Assembly (NCBI GenBank): GCA_029856365.1
Contig: JAHQWW010000023.1
Span: 1 to 45,690 of the forward strand
DNA from: Candidatus Hodarchaeota archaeon
Lineage (GTDB): Archaea; Asgardarchaeota; Heimdallarchaeia; Hodarchaeales; Hodarchaeaceae
Reading direction: 5' to 3'
Length of the DNA stretch: 45,690 nt
Made by a program: the position numbers and the translations under genes. Numbering within the stretch: position 1 is the stretch's first letter; each line of letters opens with the position of its first letter. Of the stretch, positions 15,559-23,115 are shown one piece after another. The notes beneath the pieces are model-generated. The model saw only the letters and a list, made by a program, of their open reading frames with translations. It had not been told where the DNA came from and ran no database searches.

Positions 15559-16377
15559 TTACGAGAAATATTCTTTCAGATTTTCCCGAATATGAGAAAA
15601 TCTTTTGATTCCAAAACGCCATTGAAGTCTAAAACTTAACCATCTTTCAGGGATTCCTAGGAATAATTTTTTTTGTAGTTGCCTGAGTACGGAGAGATCT
15701 GAAATAGAGTTTGATATTGCTTGAATAGAAGGAAATTCAGATTCCTTTAGTTGAAATTGTTCGATTGGCTGTGAATGGGGTAATTCTTCAGATAAAAAAA
15801 CTAAAGAATATTTCTTCAAAGTTTTTTTATGATTAGGAGAAACCATTGTCTGGAAAGAAAATAACGGATTCAACGGGGGAGGTATTACACGATCAAGAGT
15901 TCCAAACATTTGAATAAGGTTCATTGGATCTATTTTATGTTGGCTTGTCAATTGGAGTTGCTTCTTACAGAAAATTAGTTCGATTAATTTTGAAGAAATA
16001 GGATAAGGATCCAGTGTTTCAAAATCGTTCAATGTTAGAATGTTATTATCTTCTATATTCATAGACCCATTTATTAATGGTGAGATAAAATATTGGACTG
16101 TTTTCTCATTATAAAAGGAATTATCAATGATTAATGTATGAGTTTTTATTGATTGACGTCCAAAGCGGTCAATTCCATCATCAAAAGTAAAGCGTAAGAC
16201 AACATTTCCAGAAGAATGTTGAAATTTAGTCAAGAAGACTTTATTAAAATCACAGCATTCTTCCTCTGGAATAAATAAAGAGATATTTTGGATTTGGCTT
16301 TGGTGTAATGTGGTAGCTACGACATCGAGTCCCATTTCAGGAGTGTTTCGAACAATTACTTGACGAATTTTCCCCAT
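15559..16377 (-). CDS. GTPase-linked protein, possibly GAP1-N-like
   Basis: A protein of about 272 residues with no transmembrane segment, coded directly downstream of a P-loop GTPase (23-base gap, same strand), so the two probably act together. The N-terminal half has a beta-rich look and the string FDDGIDRFGRQSIKTHTLII, which resembles the D-x2-GR-x(4)-H pattern of the N-terminal domain of GTPase-associated protein 1 (GAP1) families known from bacterial NTPase-centred conflict systems. That match is from memory of a short motif and is uncertain. The C-terminal half is helical with no recognised motif. ATG 16377 is preferred to the in-frame TTG at 16386, which would have GGAAA immediately against it. 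Confidence 0.45.
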   Translation of the reverse strand: MGKIRQVIVRNTPEMGLDVVATTLHQSQIQNISLFIPEEECCDFNKVFLTKFQHSSGNVVLRFTFDDGIDRFGRQSIKTHTLIIDNSFYNEKTVQYFISPLINGSMNIEDNNILTLNDFETLDPYPISSKLIELIFCKKQLQLTSQHKIDPMNLIQMFGTLDRVIPPPLNPLFSFQTMVSPNHKKTLKKYSLVFLSEELPHSQPIEQFQLKESEFPSIQAISNSISDLSVLRQLQKKLFLGIPERWLSFRLQWRFGIKRFSHIRENLKEYFS

Positions 16378-16400
16378 TCCAGTCAATTTCCAGCAAATTA

Positions 16401-17027
16401 CTAATACAGGGATTGTTTACATTTTTCAAAAATTGCGTCAATGTCCTCGTAAGGGGATTTATGAACACTAATGAATGCTTCTGCAAATTTAGCGAAAGGA
16501 AAAGTCATTTTGTAGTCTTGAATAACAATATCAAAATCATCTAGAAAAGCACGTGCTTTCTTTTCATCATTATTAATAGTATCCATCTTGTTGATAACAA
16601 AATAGAAGAGCGTTTTCTTTTTTCTTGCTTTTTTATCAGCTTTATCAGGATCTAAGCTTAAACTATCAAGAAAATAGTTAAAAGAATCTTCCATTGCCAC
16701 TCTCTGGCTTTCAACTCCCTGGATAGGATCTAACATAAATAGGATTCCATCAGTCTTGTATTTTCTCATCGCTTCACGCCACTTACGGCGTAGTTTAAAA
16801 TCACCAGGATTATCTACTGCTATCACATTATACTTTCGATATCGTTCAAAGGACAATCTTGATTGTTTACTACTCGACAATAAAGTTATTTTCTTTCTCT
16901 CAACAGTGATATCTAAAGTTCTTTCTGTCGAAGCAGGGTCTTCTCCTTTCAAACGTTTAATTAGACTGGTTTTTCCAACACCAGTATGACCAAGGATTGT
17001 CAGTCGAATGTCTCTATCTAATACCAT
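16401..17027 (-). CDS. Divergent P-loop GTPase of the GAP1-like pair
   Basis: About 208 residues, translated from ATG 17027 (an in-frame GTG at 17042 is the alternative). G1 is GHTGVGKTSLIKRL, a candidate G2 Thr lies in ERTLDITVE, G3 is VDNPGD (DxPG instead of the DTAGQ of Rab proteins) and G4 is INKMD. The G3 without Gln suggests that hydrolysis depends on another residue or on a partner. The stretch DPDKADKKARKKKTLFYF forms a very basic insert before G4. This is not a Rab, Arf or Ras family member; it is nearer to the broad TRAFAC/Era-like or bacterial signalling GTPases. The following gene on the same strand is the probable partner. Confidence 0.8.
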   Translation of the reverse strand: MVLDRDIRLTILGHTGVGKTSLIKRLKGEDPASTERTLDITVERKKITLLSSSKQSRLSFERYRKYNVIAVDNPGDFKLRRKWREAMRKYKTDGILFMLDPIQGVESQRVAMEDSFNYFLDSLSLDPDKADKKARKKKTLFYFVINKMDTINNDEKKARAFLDDFDIVIQDYKMTFPFAKFAEAFISVHKSPYEDIDAIFEKCKQSLY

Positions 17028-17343
17028 AATTAAATTTCCCACATAATTTTCTCACCCTTGCGAGAAGCAACACAGGAGATGAAGTTTCATCAAAAAGAAT
17101 AGGTTTAATGAGTGGTTTATAAGAATAACTTTTCAGTAAGCTACCTCTGGATTGGCTGCAACTAGTTAAAGAACTCTTATCGATATGCAACTTGAGCATC
17201 TTTGTTTCACCACTGAACCTACCGAACACCAAGAAGAAAGTATAGAAATGGTCATTTGCACAGCAAGACGATTATAGACATAATATTACAGTATTAGACA
17301 ATCACATCTGGTTATCCGAAATATAGAGAATTTTTTTCACAGT

Positions 17344-17387
17344 AAAAGATCATATTCGGCCATAAAAAACATGGATCTTTTTTTTCT
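17344..17387 (+). terminator. Hairpin plus T-run without an obvious upstream gene
   Basis: AAAAGATC pairs with GATCTTTT across a 22-base loop and is followed by TTTTTTCTC. It looks like a plus-strand terminator, but no plus-strand gene precedes it within 300 bases. Confidence 0.25.
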
Positions 17388-17687
17388 CATTGCTTTAAGT
17401 TAAGATACGGCTGACTGAAGTTAAACTATTTAAGCTCGAATTTACTGAAACTTAAACAATCTTCCAAAGAAAGTATTTACAATAAAAAGAATTATTGTAA
17501 TTTTTAGGCATATATAAAAAACATAGGTGTCTTTTCGTGACAAAAATTGTATCGAATCCTCATGTATATTTGTTTAGCTGGTTTTTCTACAAAAAAATAC
17601 TTTTAGGGAACTTACCCCTATTTTCTTCATGAACATACCTAACTTCACCCAGTCTTAAGGATTTTTGATATTGTGAGGCAAAGGTTC

Positions 17688-17729
17688 AATTCGAATTTCT
17701 CGCAAAAAAATTCGAAATTCTCGCAAAAA
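17688..17729. repeat. Perfect-length 21-bp tandem repeat, promoter-proximal
   Basis: Two adjacent 21-base units (17688-17708 and 17709-17729) differ at a single base; each contains the palindrome TTCGAA and ends CTCGCAAAAA. The second unit leads into an AT-rich TATA-like stretch of the gene at 17863. One helical turn doubled suggests an operator for a dimeric regulator, by inference. Confidence 0.6.
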
Positions 17730-17862
17730 TAAAAACCTTAATAAATGCATAGCAATCCAAATTGTTTGTAAATGAGATTTGCTAATCTTAGCGGCTCAAA
17801 ACATAAGAAACCCCTTCAAATCAAAATGAAAATTAGAATAATTAGCGGAGGATATTAGATAA

Positions 17863-18282
17863 ATGTCTGCTGTTACAATCGCAAAAATGATTCAGCTTCA
17901 AGAGTCAAAACCGATTTCCCTTCCTGCTGACTTTCTTGAAACCTTACGCCCCAAGGATGTTGAAGAAAGTTCTGCTGTAATGATCCTTGCTCCTTCGACA
18001 AAAATCATTCGGATTATTCCCACTAAAAGTCCTGAAGTTGTTAAAGTTGCTATAGAAATCGGTGAGCTATCACCTGACTTTTTGCAAGAGTTAGGTGTTG
18101 TCTTTATGAGAAGTAAAATAAAGACCCTTTACAGCACAGGACTGTGTTTCACTCAAGATAGTTGTACCTATGAAGGTTACTTAGACTCCAGTGACTTGAC
18201 AATCTCACAAGAACAGCTGAAAGATGAGCTGGCGGAAATTAAAGGCGTAAGTAAGGTAGATATAACTACCCTTGTAGCTTAA
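17863..18282 (+). CDS. Small ACT-like regulatory protein, uncharacterised
   Basis: A 139-residue soluble protein. Residues 1-50 (ISLPADFLETLRPKDVEESS, then MILAPSTKIIRIIP) resemble the swapped-hairpin AbrB-type pattern. Residues 55-139 show the beta-alpha-beta-beta-alpha-beta rhythm of an ACT domain: VVKVAIEIGELSPDFLQELG, then LYSTGLCF and a closing VSKVDITTLVA. Both assignments are pattern-based. The ATG follows GCGGAGGAT with good spacing. It has its own promoter region with a 21-base tandem repeat upstream and a strong T-rich terminator downstream, so it is a single-gene unit. A ligand-sensing or transcription-related role is plausible but unproven. Confidence 0.6.
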   Translation: MSAVTIAKMIQLQESKPISLPADFLETLRPKDVEESSAVMILAPSTKIIRIIPTKSPEVVKVAIEIGELSPDFLQELGVVFMRSKIKTLYSTGLCFTQDSCTYEGYLDSSDLTISQEQLKDELAEIKGVSKVDITTLVA

Positions 18283-18286
18283 CTTC

Positions 18287-18318
18287 CTTTTTGACTCATT
18301 TTTTTCTTTTTTTCGCTG
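18287..18318 (+). terminator. T-rich terminator after the ACT-like gene
   Basis: Five bases past the stop begins a run of three T tracts (CCTTTTTGACTC, then ATTTTTTTCTTTTTTTCG), the usual archaeal intrinsic termination signal. No stem is needed. Confidence 0.6.
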
Positions 18319-18534
18319 AACTCATCTCGAATTTAAGAGGCAAAACCCACTTCTCATTATAGGGTCTTCTATTTTTTTAAAATACATTTGTCGATTTTTT
18401 CTACTGAAAGAATCTCAACTAGAAATATCAAAGAGATAAACAATACCATTAAATGGCTATAATCTATTAAATATTCTATTTATTCAAGTTTAGTTCATCA
18501 TCTTTATAAAAGAAAAAATAAAAACTGTGGGTTA

Positions 18535-18588
18535 TACAAGAGCCCCAATAGACAGTTCCTATTCAAGAGCTCCATTAACCGCTTCCTG
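18535..18588. repeat. Imperfect 27-bp tandem repeat in the leader of the winged-helix gene
   Basis: Two units beginning TACAAGAGCCCC (18535) and TTCAAGAGCTCC (18562) are 27 bases apart and share about two thirds of positions, including CAAGAGC and CTTCCT/GTTCCT ends. A TATA-like CTTTATAAAAG lies at 18501-18511, so the repeat covers the likely transcription start. It could be an autoregulatory operator for the double winged-helix protein. Confidence 0.4.
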
Positions 18589-18615
18589 TCGTTAAATAAC
18601 TATTCTACGAGGAAG

Positions 18616-19296
18616 ATGAATCATAATATGACCTTAGCTTCTGATGACAGAGAGATTAGCCTCCTGTTACACCCTCTTCGAAGAAAAATATATTCGATCC
18701 TTGCGGAAAATCCTGGTTCATATTTTTTTGATTTAGCAAAATATCTAGAACTACCTCAAGGCACTCTAAATTGGCATTTGAAGCGCTTAGAGGAAGATCA
18801 TCTTATTAAATCACTGAAATATGCAGGAAAACGGATATACTATCCTGCAGGACTTCGATCAGCAGAAGCAGAACGTATATTTGCCGTTTTAAGGCCAAAG
18901 ACAGCTAATAAAATCTTTAACTATGTACTAAACAATCCAGGTGCTTTTCAGAGCCAAATTGCTCAAGGAATCACTCCGTCAGTTCATCATGATACAGTTA
19001 GGTATCATCTAAATAGACTAGAAAATGTAGATCTGATAACAACCAGGCGTAGTGGTCGTAAAGTTCAAATATTTCCTGGACAAATGGCCGAGAATTTACA
19101 AGATGGTTCTTTAACTGCAATCTCTGATTCTTATGTTCGCTTCTTATTAGAAAAATTACGTGAAGGATGTTTGCATCCTGAAATCATATTGCAGAGTAAA
19201 AAACAACTAGTTTTGAGGATTGAGTGTCCGAATGGTGAAGATATGATGCTTAATCTCAGAATGAGTGACTGGGTAATTCTCACCCCAGAGAGTTGA
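18616..19296 (+). CDS. Double winged-helix transcriptional regulator
   Basis: A 226-residue DNA-binding protein with two consecutive winged-helix domains. The first (about residues 13-85) has LLHPLRRKIYSIL, FFDLAKYLELPQGTLNWHLKRLEEDHLI and wing YAGKRIYYPAG. The second (about 90-155) repeats the pattern: LRPKTANKIFNYVLNNPG, DTVRYHLNRLENVDLI and wing RSGRKVQIFPG. This tandem arrangement is common in archaeal ArsR/MarR-like regulators. The last 70 residues form a small alpha-beta tail of unknown role. No sensor domain or metal-binding cysteines are evident. ATG 18616 has GAGGAAG directly against it; ATG 18628 would give a longer spacing, so the start is uncertain. A tandem repeat in its leader may be its own operator. 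Confidence 0.85.
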   Translation: MNHNMTLASDDREISLLLHPLRRKIYSILAENPGSYFFDLAKYLELPQGTLNWHLKRLEEDHLIKSLKYAGKRIYYPAGLRSAEAERIFAVLRPKTANKIFNYVLNNPGAFQSQIAQGITPSVHHDTVRYHLNRLENVDLITTRRSGRKVQIFPGQMAENLQDGSLTAISDSYVRFLLEKLREGCLHPEIILQSKKQLVLRIECPNGEDMMLNLRMSDWVILTPES

Positions 19297-19399
19297 TGTA
19301 AGTCTATTATTACTTCCATAATGTTATTATTAACTCCTATTTCCCTTCAATAACAATGAAAATGATTTCAAGTTATTAATAATCAAGGAAATATATTGT

Positions 19400-20662
19400 A
19401 TGGTATCAAAATTTGATTCTAAGGAGTATGCAAAAAAAAGGTTATTTAGCCTCTGTTCAAAATATATCCCTAAAGACCAATTAAAGATTAATACAGGAAG
19501 AAAAGGGTATCGCTTGGGAGAAAGCACCATTGAATTAATAAATCGGTCTAAAGCAATAGTTAATCGTGCGGAAAAATCAAACGAAACAATCCCAGAATCT
19601 ACTGCGAATATATTTAGATATGGAACAATCTGTCAAGAGATTTTTGAAAACCTGGGTTTATATCAGGTAATTTCTCAATTAAAGTCACGATCTCGAAGAG
19701 GATACCGAAAAGAACTTGAAGTTGTGGATTTTGATTTAAGAAAGATTGAGTTGGAATTCAAGAAAAGTGCGAATCCTCCAGTAAAATGCCAGAAAGACAT
19801 GAAATTTATCCGAAATGTTAAGAAATCATATCTAAAAATGCTTAATGATGAAAAATTTTCTCTTATTCTTAAGGATATCAACAAAAATCAAGAACTTTTT
19901 GTTGTCGAAGACTCGGATGGAAAAAATTTTTTTGATTCTCTCTTTCGATTATTAAATGCCTTGGCAAAAAAAAGTACAGAGAAGAAAGAACATGAAATCT
20001 TGCTTGAACAGAAACAAAAAGAAATAGCAAAATTAAATTCTAGTTTAGCAGAATTAAAAGCAGAATTACCACGTAAAAAACGTCAAATTGAACTTTACAG
20101 AGAGAAAAGCGGAATTTTAAAAATTATAAGTAAAAAGGAGCTACTTTTCTTAGATCCAGATTTGTCGCTATTTCTAAAAATTCTAACTACAAGTTTAGAA
20201 CGTTACATGAAGATGATTGAAAGACGTGAAAGCCGTAATTTAGAACAAAAAGAAGATTTTTTGGGATTGATCCTGGAACCAACAAGGTTTCAAGGACTAA
20301 ACGAGGAATTATGGCGACAAATCGTTTTTATCATTGAAACTCATGGTTTCGAATTATTAAGTGGAAAGAATTGGTTCAAGTTTGAAGATCCAAGCGAGTT
20401 ACGACAATTTGTTGTTCAAAAAGACATTTTAGAAAAATTCGCTCAACTACGAAAACTTGAGAAAGAGCTTGATGAAATCGAGGCAAAGATGCAGAAAGAT
20501 CCTCAATATTTCCAAGCTCAAAACTCAATTCAGGATTTTGATGAAAAAGGATCTATAATCGCTAAGCTAGAAAAGGAAATTCCTGAAATACAAGAAAAAA
20601 TTTTTTCCCTTTCACAAGAAGTGGAAGAAGAAAAAGTTAAAATCCTCCAATTTTTATCCTAA
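19400..20662 (+). CDS. Hypothetical coiled-coil protein
   Basis: A 420-residue charged, largely helical protein that I do not recognise. Residues 1-120 appear globular and basic (KYIPKDQLKINTGRKGYRLG). Residues 195-245 form one coiled coil (EKKEHEILLEQKQKEIAKLN) and residues 350-420 another. Between them lies a globular stretch (about 250-345) with FLDPDLSLFLKILTTSLERY and WRQIVFIIETHGFELLSGKN. There is no membrane segment, Walker motif or zinc site. AAGGAA lies nine bases before the ATG. Its stop overlaps by 4 bases the stop of the convergent zinc-ribbon coiled-coil gene. A structural or scaffold role is possible; the function is unknown. Confidence 0.7.
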   Translation: MVSKFDSKEYAKKRLFSLCSKYIPKDQLKINTGRKGYRLGESTIELINRSKAIVNRAEKSNETIPESTANIFRYGTICQEIFENLGLYQVISQLKSRSRRGYRKELEVVDFDLRKIELEFKKSANPPVKCQKDMKFIRNVKKSYLKMLNDEKFSLILKDINKNQELFVVEDSDGKNFFDSLFRLLNALAKKSTEKKEHEILLEQKQKEIAKLNSSLAELKAELPRKKRQIELYREKSGILKIISKKELLFLDPDLSLFLKILTTSLERYMKMIERRESRNLEQKEDFLGLILEPTRFQGLNEELWRQIVFIIETHGFELLSGKNWFKFEDPSELRQFVVQKDILEKFAQLRKLEKELDEIEAKMQKDPQYFQAQNSIQDFDEKGSIIAKLEKEIPEIQEKIFSLSQEVEEEKVKILQFLS

Positions 20663-21432
20663 ATAGACCCTAAAATTTGTGTAAGAACTTCAGAAGCTAT
20701 TGTCTTTCTAACTCGGTTTGCGGATAATTCGTCTGTTTTTTGGCCAATCTCTTCTTTGCTCAAACCTTCAATTTCCCCACGAACACGTATCCTTTCAATT
20801 TTTGTTTCAAGGTCTCTTGCTTCTTTTTGAAGATCTACAAGCCAACGTCGTGCTTTTCGCTCCTCGATTGCTACCTTCTGCTGAACGGAAGCTAATTCTG
20901 AAGAGTATTCATCCCGAAGAGAAGAATACACCTCATTAGAAACAGCTTGAGCCCTCTTTTTCTCTTCCATCTTTTCGAGGCGTTTTTGCCATTTTTTCTC
21001 GTCTTCAACCAAGGTTTCAAGCTCCAAAGGCTGAGTTTGAATTGTCTTTTGTTCCTCTTGAAGTGTAACAACTTTAGATTGAATCTTTTCGATCATTTCT
21101 GTGGACTCACCTTCATCAATAAGACCAATCTCAACTTTCTTAGTTAGCTCATCAATTTCTTCAAGTAAATCTTTTAATTCGGTCTTGATTTGATCTTTTC
21201 TCTTTCGGGCATAGAGAATGTCAACAATGTCATCAGGAATTCTTTCGATTACTTCAGCTGGAGGAGAGACCGTCTTTCTCGTAGGTGCGGGAGGAGCACT
21301 TAGAGAAGGGGAAGGAGGTTTAGGAATTGGAGCTGTACTTTGTGATTTTTTTATAGGGGAACCACAAAATCGACAAAACCGAGCAGTTACGCTAATTTCT
21401 TTCCCACAATTTGTACAATAGGTGTGTGACAT
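20659..21432 (-). CDS. Zinc-ribbon protein with proline linker and coiled coil
   Basis: About 257 residues from ATG 21432, which has GAAGGAT eight bases upstream; a longer in-frame start at 21477 lacks such a site. The N-terminus is a compact zinc ribbon, C-x2-C...C-x2-C (CTNCGKE and CRFCGSP), followed by a Pro/Ser/Ala-rich linker of about 35 residues and then about 190 residues of near-continuous coiled coil (IKTELKDLLEEIDELTKKVE). Zinc ribbon plus linker plus domain is a frequent layout in archaea, where the ribbon may mediate protein contacts. No enzyme motif is visible. It is convergent with, and overlaps by 4 bases, another coiled-coil gene. Confidence 0.75.
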   Translation of the reverse strand: MSHTYCTNCGKEISVTARFCRFCGSPIKKSQSTAPIPKPPSPSLSAPPAPTRKTVSPPAEVIERIPDDIVDILYARKRKDQIKTELKDLLEEIDELTKKVEIGLIDEGESTEMIEKIQSKVVTLQEEQKTIQTQPLELETLVEDEKKWQKRLEKMEEKKRAQAVSNEVYSSLRDEYSSELASVQQKVAIEERKARRWLVDLQKEARDLETKIERIRVRGEIEGLSKEEIGQKTDELSANRVRKTIASEVLTQILGSI

Positions 21433-21673
21433 GCTATGATCCTTCTCAGATTTATAAACGTCTATGGTAAGGGACACAGTTCCAACCTTTAAAAGACTTC
21501 ATATCGGTGGTTCATAATTGTTGACCTGCGATCAAATGCGTAATAACTACCTCTAAATAGCTTAAAATGTTTATTTATTATAAATATTCATTTTCAGAGG
21601 AAAATGTGACCATTTTGAGGTGTTGTAGAACTTTCCCTGCTTCAAAATTACATATGTGTGAAGAGAAGAGAAA

Positions 21674-21778
21674 TGGACCGAGTGGGATTTGGACCCACGA
21701 CCTCCTGCATTCAGGATTGATACTCAATAGAGCACAATTTGCCAAGCAGGCGCTACTACCAAGCTGAGCTATCGGCCC
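21674..21778 (-). tRNA. tRNA-Ala (anticodon GGC) with a 30-nt intron
   Basis: Reading leftwards from 21778: acceptor GGGCCGA pairs with TCGGTCC, with the G3-U70 pair that identifies alanine tRNAs. Anticodon stem CCTGC/GCAGG and loop TTGGCA give anticodon GGC (21741-21743 on the plus strand). The T-arm is GTGGG/CCCAC with loop TCCAAAT. Discriminator base A; CCA is not encoded. Two oddities: the 3' strand of the D-stem carries an extra T (GTAGC for the usual GAGC), and position 55 of the T-loop is C where T (pseudouridine) is nearly universal. The total length is 105 bases, 75 after removal of the intron. Confidence 0.9.
21710..21739 (-). other. tRNA intron after position 37
   Basis: Thirty bases interrupt the anticodon loop between A37 and position 38, the canonical archaeal site that is cut by the splicing endonuclease at a bulge-helix-bulge. 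The boundaries are set by restoring a seven-base loop between CCTGC and GCAGG; they could shift by one base. Confidence 0.75.
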
Positions 21779-22225
21779 GACATTTTCAGCAAGAACATCA
21801 AGCCTGTTGTGGGATTGTAACCAGATATAATTGTAACCCTTGATTATTTGAAGTTATTTTATTCTTATCTAATTTTTACTAATAAACCATCATTGGCTTG
21901 TCAAGTGACTTCTAAGAGCATACACCACTCTAGGACATTGTTATGGCCAAGAACTGTAATAATAACCAATTATATTTTCACAAGATTCGAAGCAAGATAA
22001 TTAACTTTATAAATTTTTAAAAAACTTCTGATTAAGGGTAATTTTTAAAAACTAAGATGTTTACATCGCTCTATAATGGAGTTTAATGATCCAATAAAGG
22101 TGGAAAATTCTCATGAATTATATCCACGAATAGTTATTAAATAAGCATAAAGATGTTTCAATCGTAAATCTTTAGAAGTCATTACGGATCTATATCAGCC
22201 TAGAAGATTCTAAAAGGCCTTTTTT
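21779..22225. other. Intergenic region between tRNA-Ala and the oxidoreductase operon
   Basis: No gene is visible. A TATA-like CTTTATAAATTTTTA near 22007-22021 may drive the operon at 22226, leaving a leader near 180 bases. Two copies of ATTGTAACC (21814-21822 and 21830-21838) lie 36-60 bases upstream of the tRNA and may belong to its promoter. Confidence 0.4.
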
Positions 22226-22807
22226 ATGGATGGAAAATGGATGATGACTGAAATTCGAATTCTAAGCCGGGGAGGACAGGGTGGAGTAACAGCTGCGAAA
22301 GTACTGGCATATAGTGGCCACCTTGGTGGAAAATTCGTCCAAGCAATCCCCAAATATGGTGCTGAACGCAAAGGTGCGCCTATTTTTGCAGATGTACGAA
22401 TTGCTGATAAACATGTGAAAACACATGCCCCAGTAATTACAGGAAATACCCACAGCTGGATTGTGTTAGAATCCTCATTAGTTGAAACAATGCCACTCGA
22501 TGATATAACTCCTGGAACAATTATCGTAATTAATTCAAAGGAGATTCCTCCTGCTCTAAAAGAAAAGAAAAGCCTAAAAATTGGTAAAGTCGATGCTGTT
22601 GATATTGCTCGAGAATGTGGATTGATCAAATCAGGAACTATGATGGTTAGTGCAACAATGTTGGGAGCTTGGATCAAAGCCACAGGATTGATCAGCCTAG
22701 AAGAACTTATTGCTGCTATTAAACATCAATTTGGAGAAGGAGAGTTAGCTGAGGCCAATATTCGATCGATAAGAATGGCCTATGAAAGATTTGAATTTGT
22801 TAATTAA
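22226..22807 (+). CDS. porG: 2-oxoacid:ferredoxin oxidoreductase, gamma subunit
   Basis: A 193-residue gamma subunit of a pyruvate/2-oxoacid:ferredoxin oxidoreductase, the enzyme that converts a 2-oxoacid and CoA into acyl-CoA, CO2 and reduced ferredoxin. The hallmark is the N-terminal SRGGQGGVTAAKVLA, then QAIPKYGAERKGAPIFADVRI, both typical of the gamma family. ATG 22226 has AAAAGG eight bases upstream. The family usually starts near the later MTEIRIL (ATG 22244), so either is possible. It is first of four genes in the order gamma, delta, alpha, beta with gaps of 14 bases or less, the layout found in many archaea. Confidence 0.92.
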   Translation: MDGKWMMTEIRILSRGGQGGVTAAKVLAYSGHLGGKFVQAIPKYGAERKGAPIFADVRIADKHVKTHAPVITGNTHSWIVLESSLVETMPLDDITPGTIIVINSKEIPPALKEKKSLKIGKVDAVDIARECGLIKSGTMMVSATMLGAWIKATGLISLEELIAAIKHQFGEGELAEANIRSIRMAYERFEFVN

Positions 22808-22821
22808 AAGAGGTTACGTCA

Positions 22822-23106
22822 ATGGACAACGAAAGCGAAATGAAAGATCCCGTTTTGCCATTAGGCAGACCTACGGTGGGATCTGCCCCAGGTCCAGGTA
22901 CAACTGGTGATTGGCGAACAAGTAAGCCTATTTTCTTTGAAGAACAGTGTACTAAATGTTATCAATGCTGGTTGTATTGTCCTGAAGGCACTATTCGTGT
23001 TGATGCCAAAGGAGAATATCCCTATATTGATTATGTTTATTGTAAGGGTTGTGGGGTATGTGTACATGTCTGCCCTCAAGATGCGCTAAAAATGGAGAAA
23101 GAATAG
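22822..23106 (+). CDS. porD: 2-oxoacid:ferredoxin oxidoreductase, delta (ferredoxin) subunit
   Basis: A 94-residue 2[4Fe-4S] ferredoxin-like subunit that passes electrons out of the enzyme. Two cysteine clusters are complete: CTKCYQCWLYCPEG and CKGCGVCVHVCPQD, each C-x2-C-x2-C-x3-C-P. The N-terminus before the clusters (GRPTVGSAPGPGTTGDWRTS) is the usual PorD extension. AGAGGT precedes the ATG. The gene ends where the alpha subunit gene begins, which points to translational coupling in one operon. Confidence 0.95.
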   Translation: MDNESEMKDPVLPLGRPTVGSAPGPGTTGDWRTSKPIFFEEQCTKCYQCWLYCPEGTIRVDAKGEYPYIDYVYCKGCGVCVHVCPQDALKMEKE

Positions 23107-23115
23107 GTGAGAAAA

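Larger units (their letters stand above)
17043..17862. other. 820-base non-coding stretch
   Basis: No convincing gene. One 72-codon minus-strand frame overlaps the GTPase start, lacks a ribosome site and matches nothing known. The stretch holds a plus-strand hairpin AAAAGATC (17344-17351) with GATCTTTT (17374-17381) followed by a T run, and the 21-base tandem repeat at 17688-17729. The right end is the promoter region of the gene at 17863. An unannotated RNA upstream of the hairpin is possible but not shown. Confidence 0.5.

Noticed and set aside
17014..17232. Minus-strand 72-codon frame
   Set aside because: It overlaps the GTPase start in another frame, has no start context and resembles nothing known.
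22210..22683. Minus-strand 157-codon frame opposite porG
   Set aside because: Shadow of the gamma subunit gene, which has strong family motifs.
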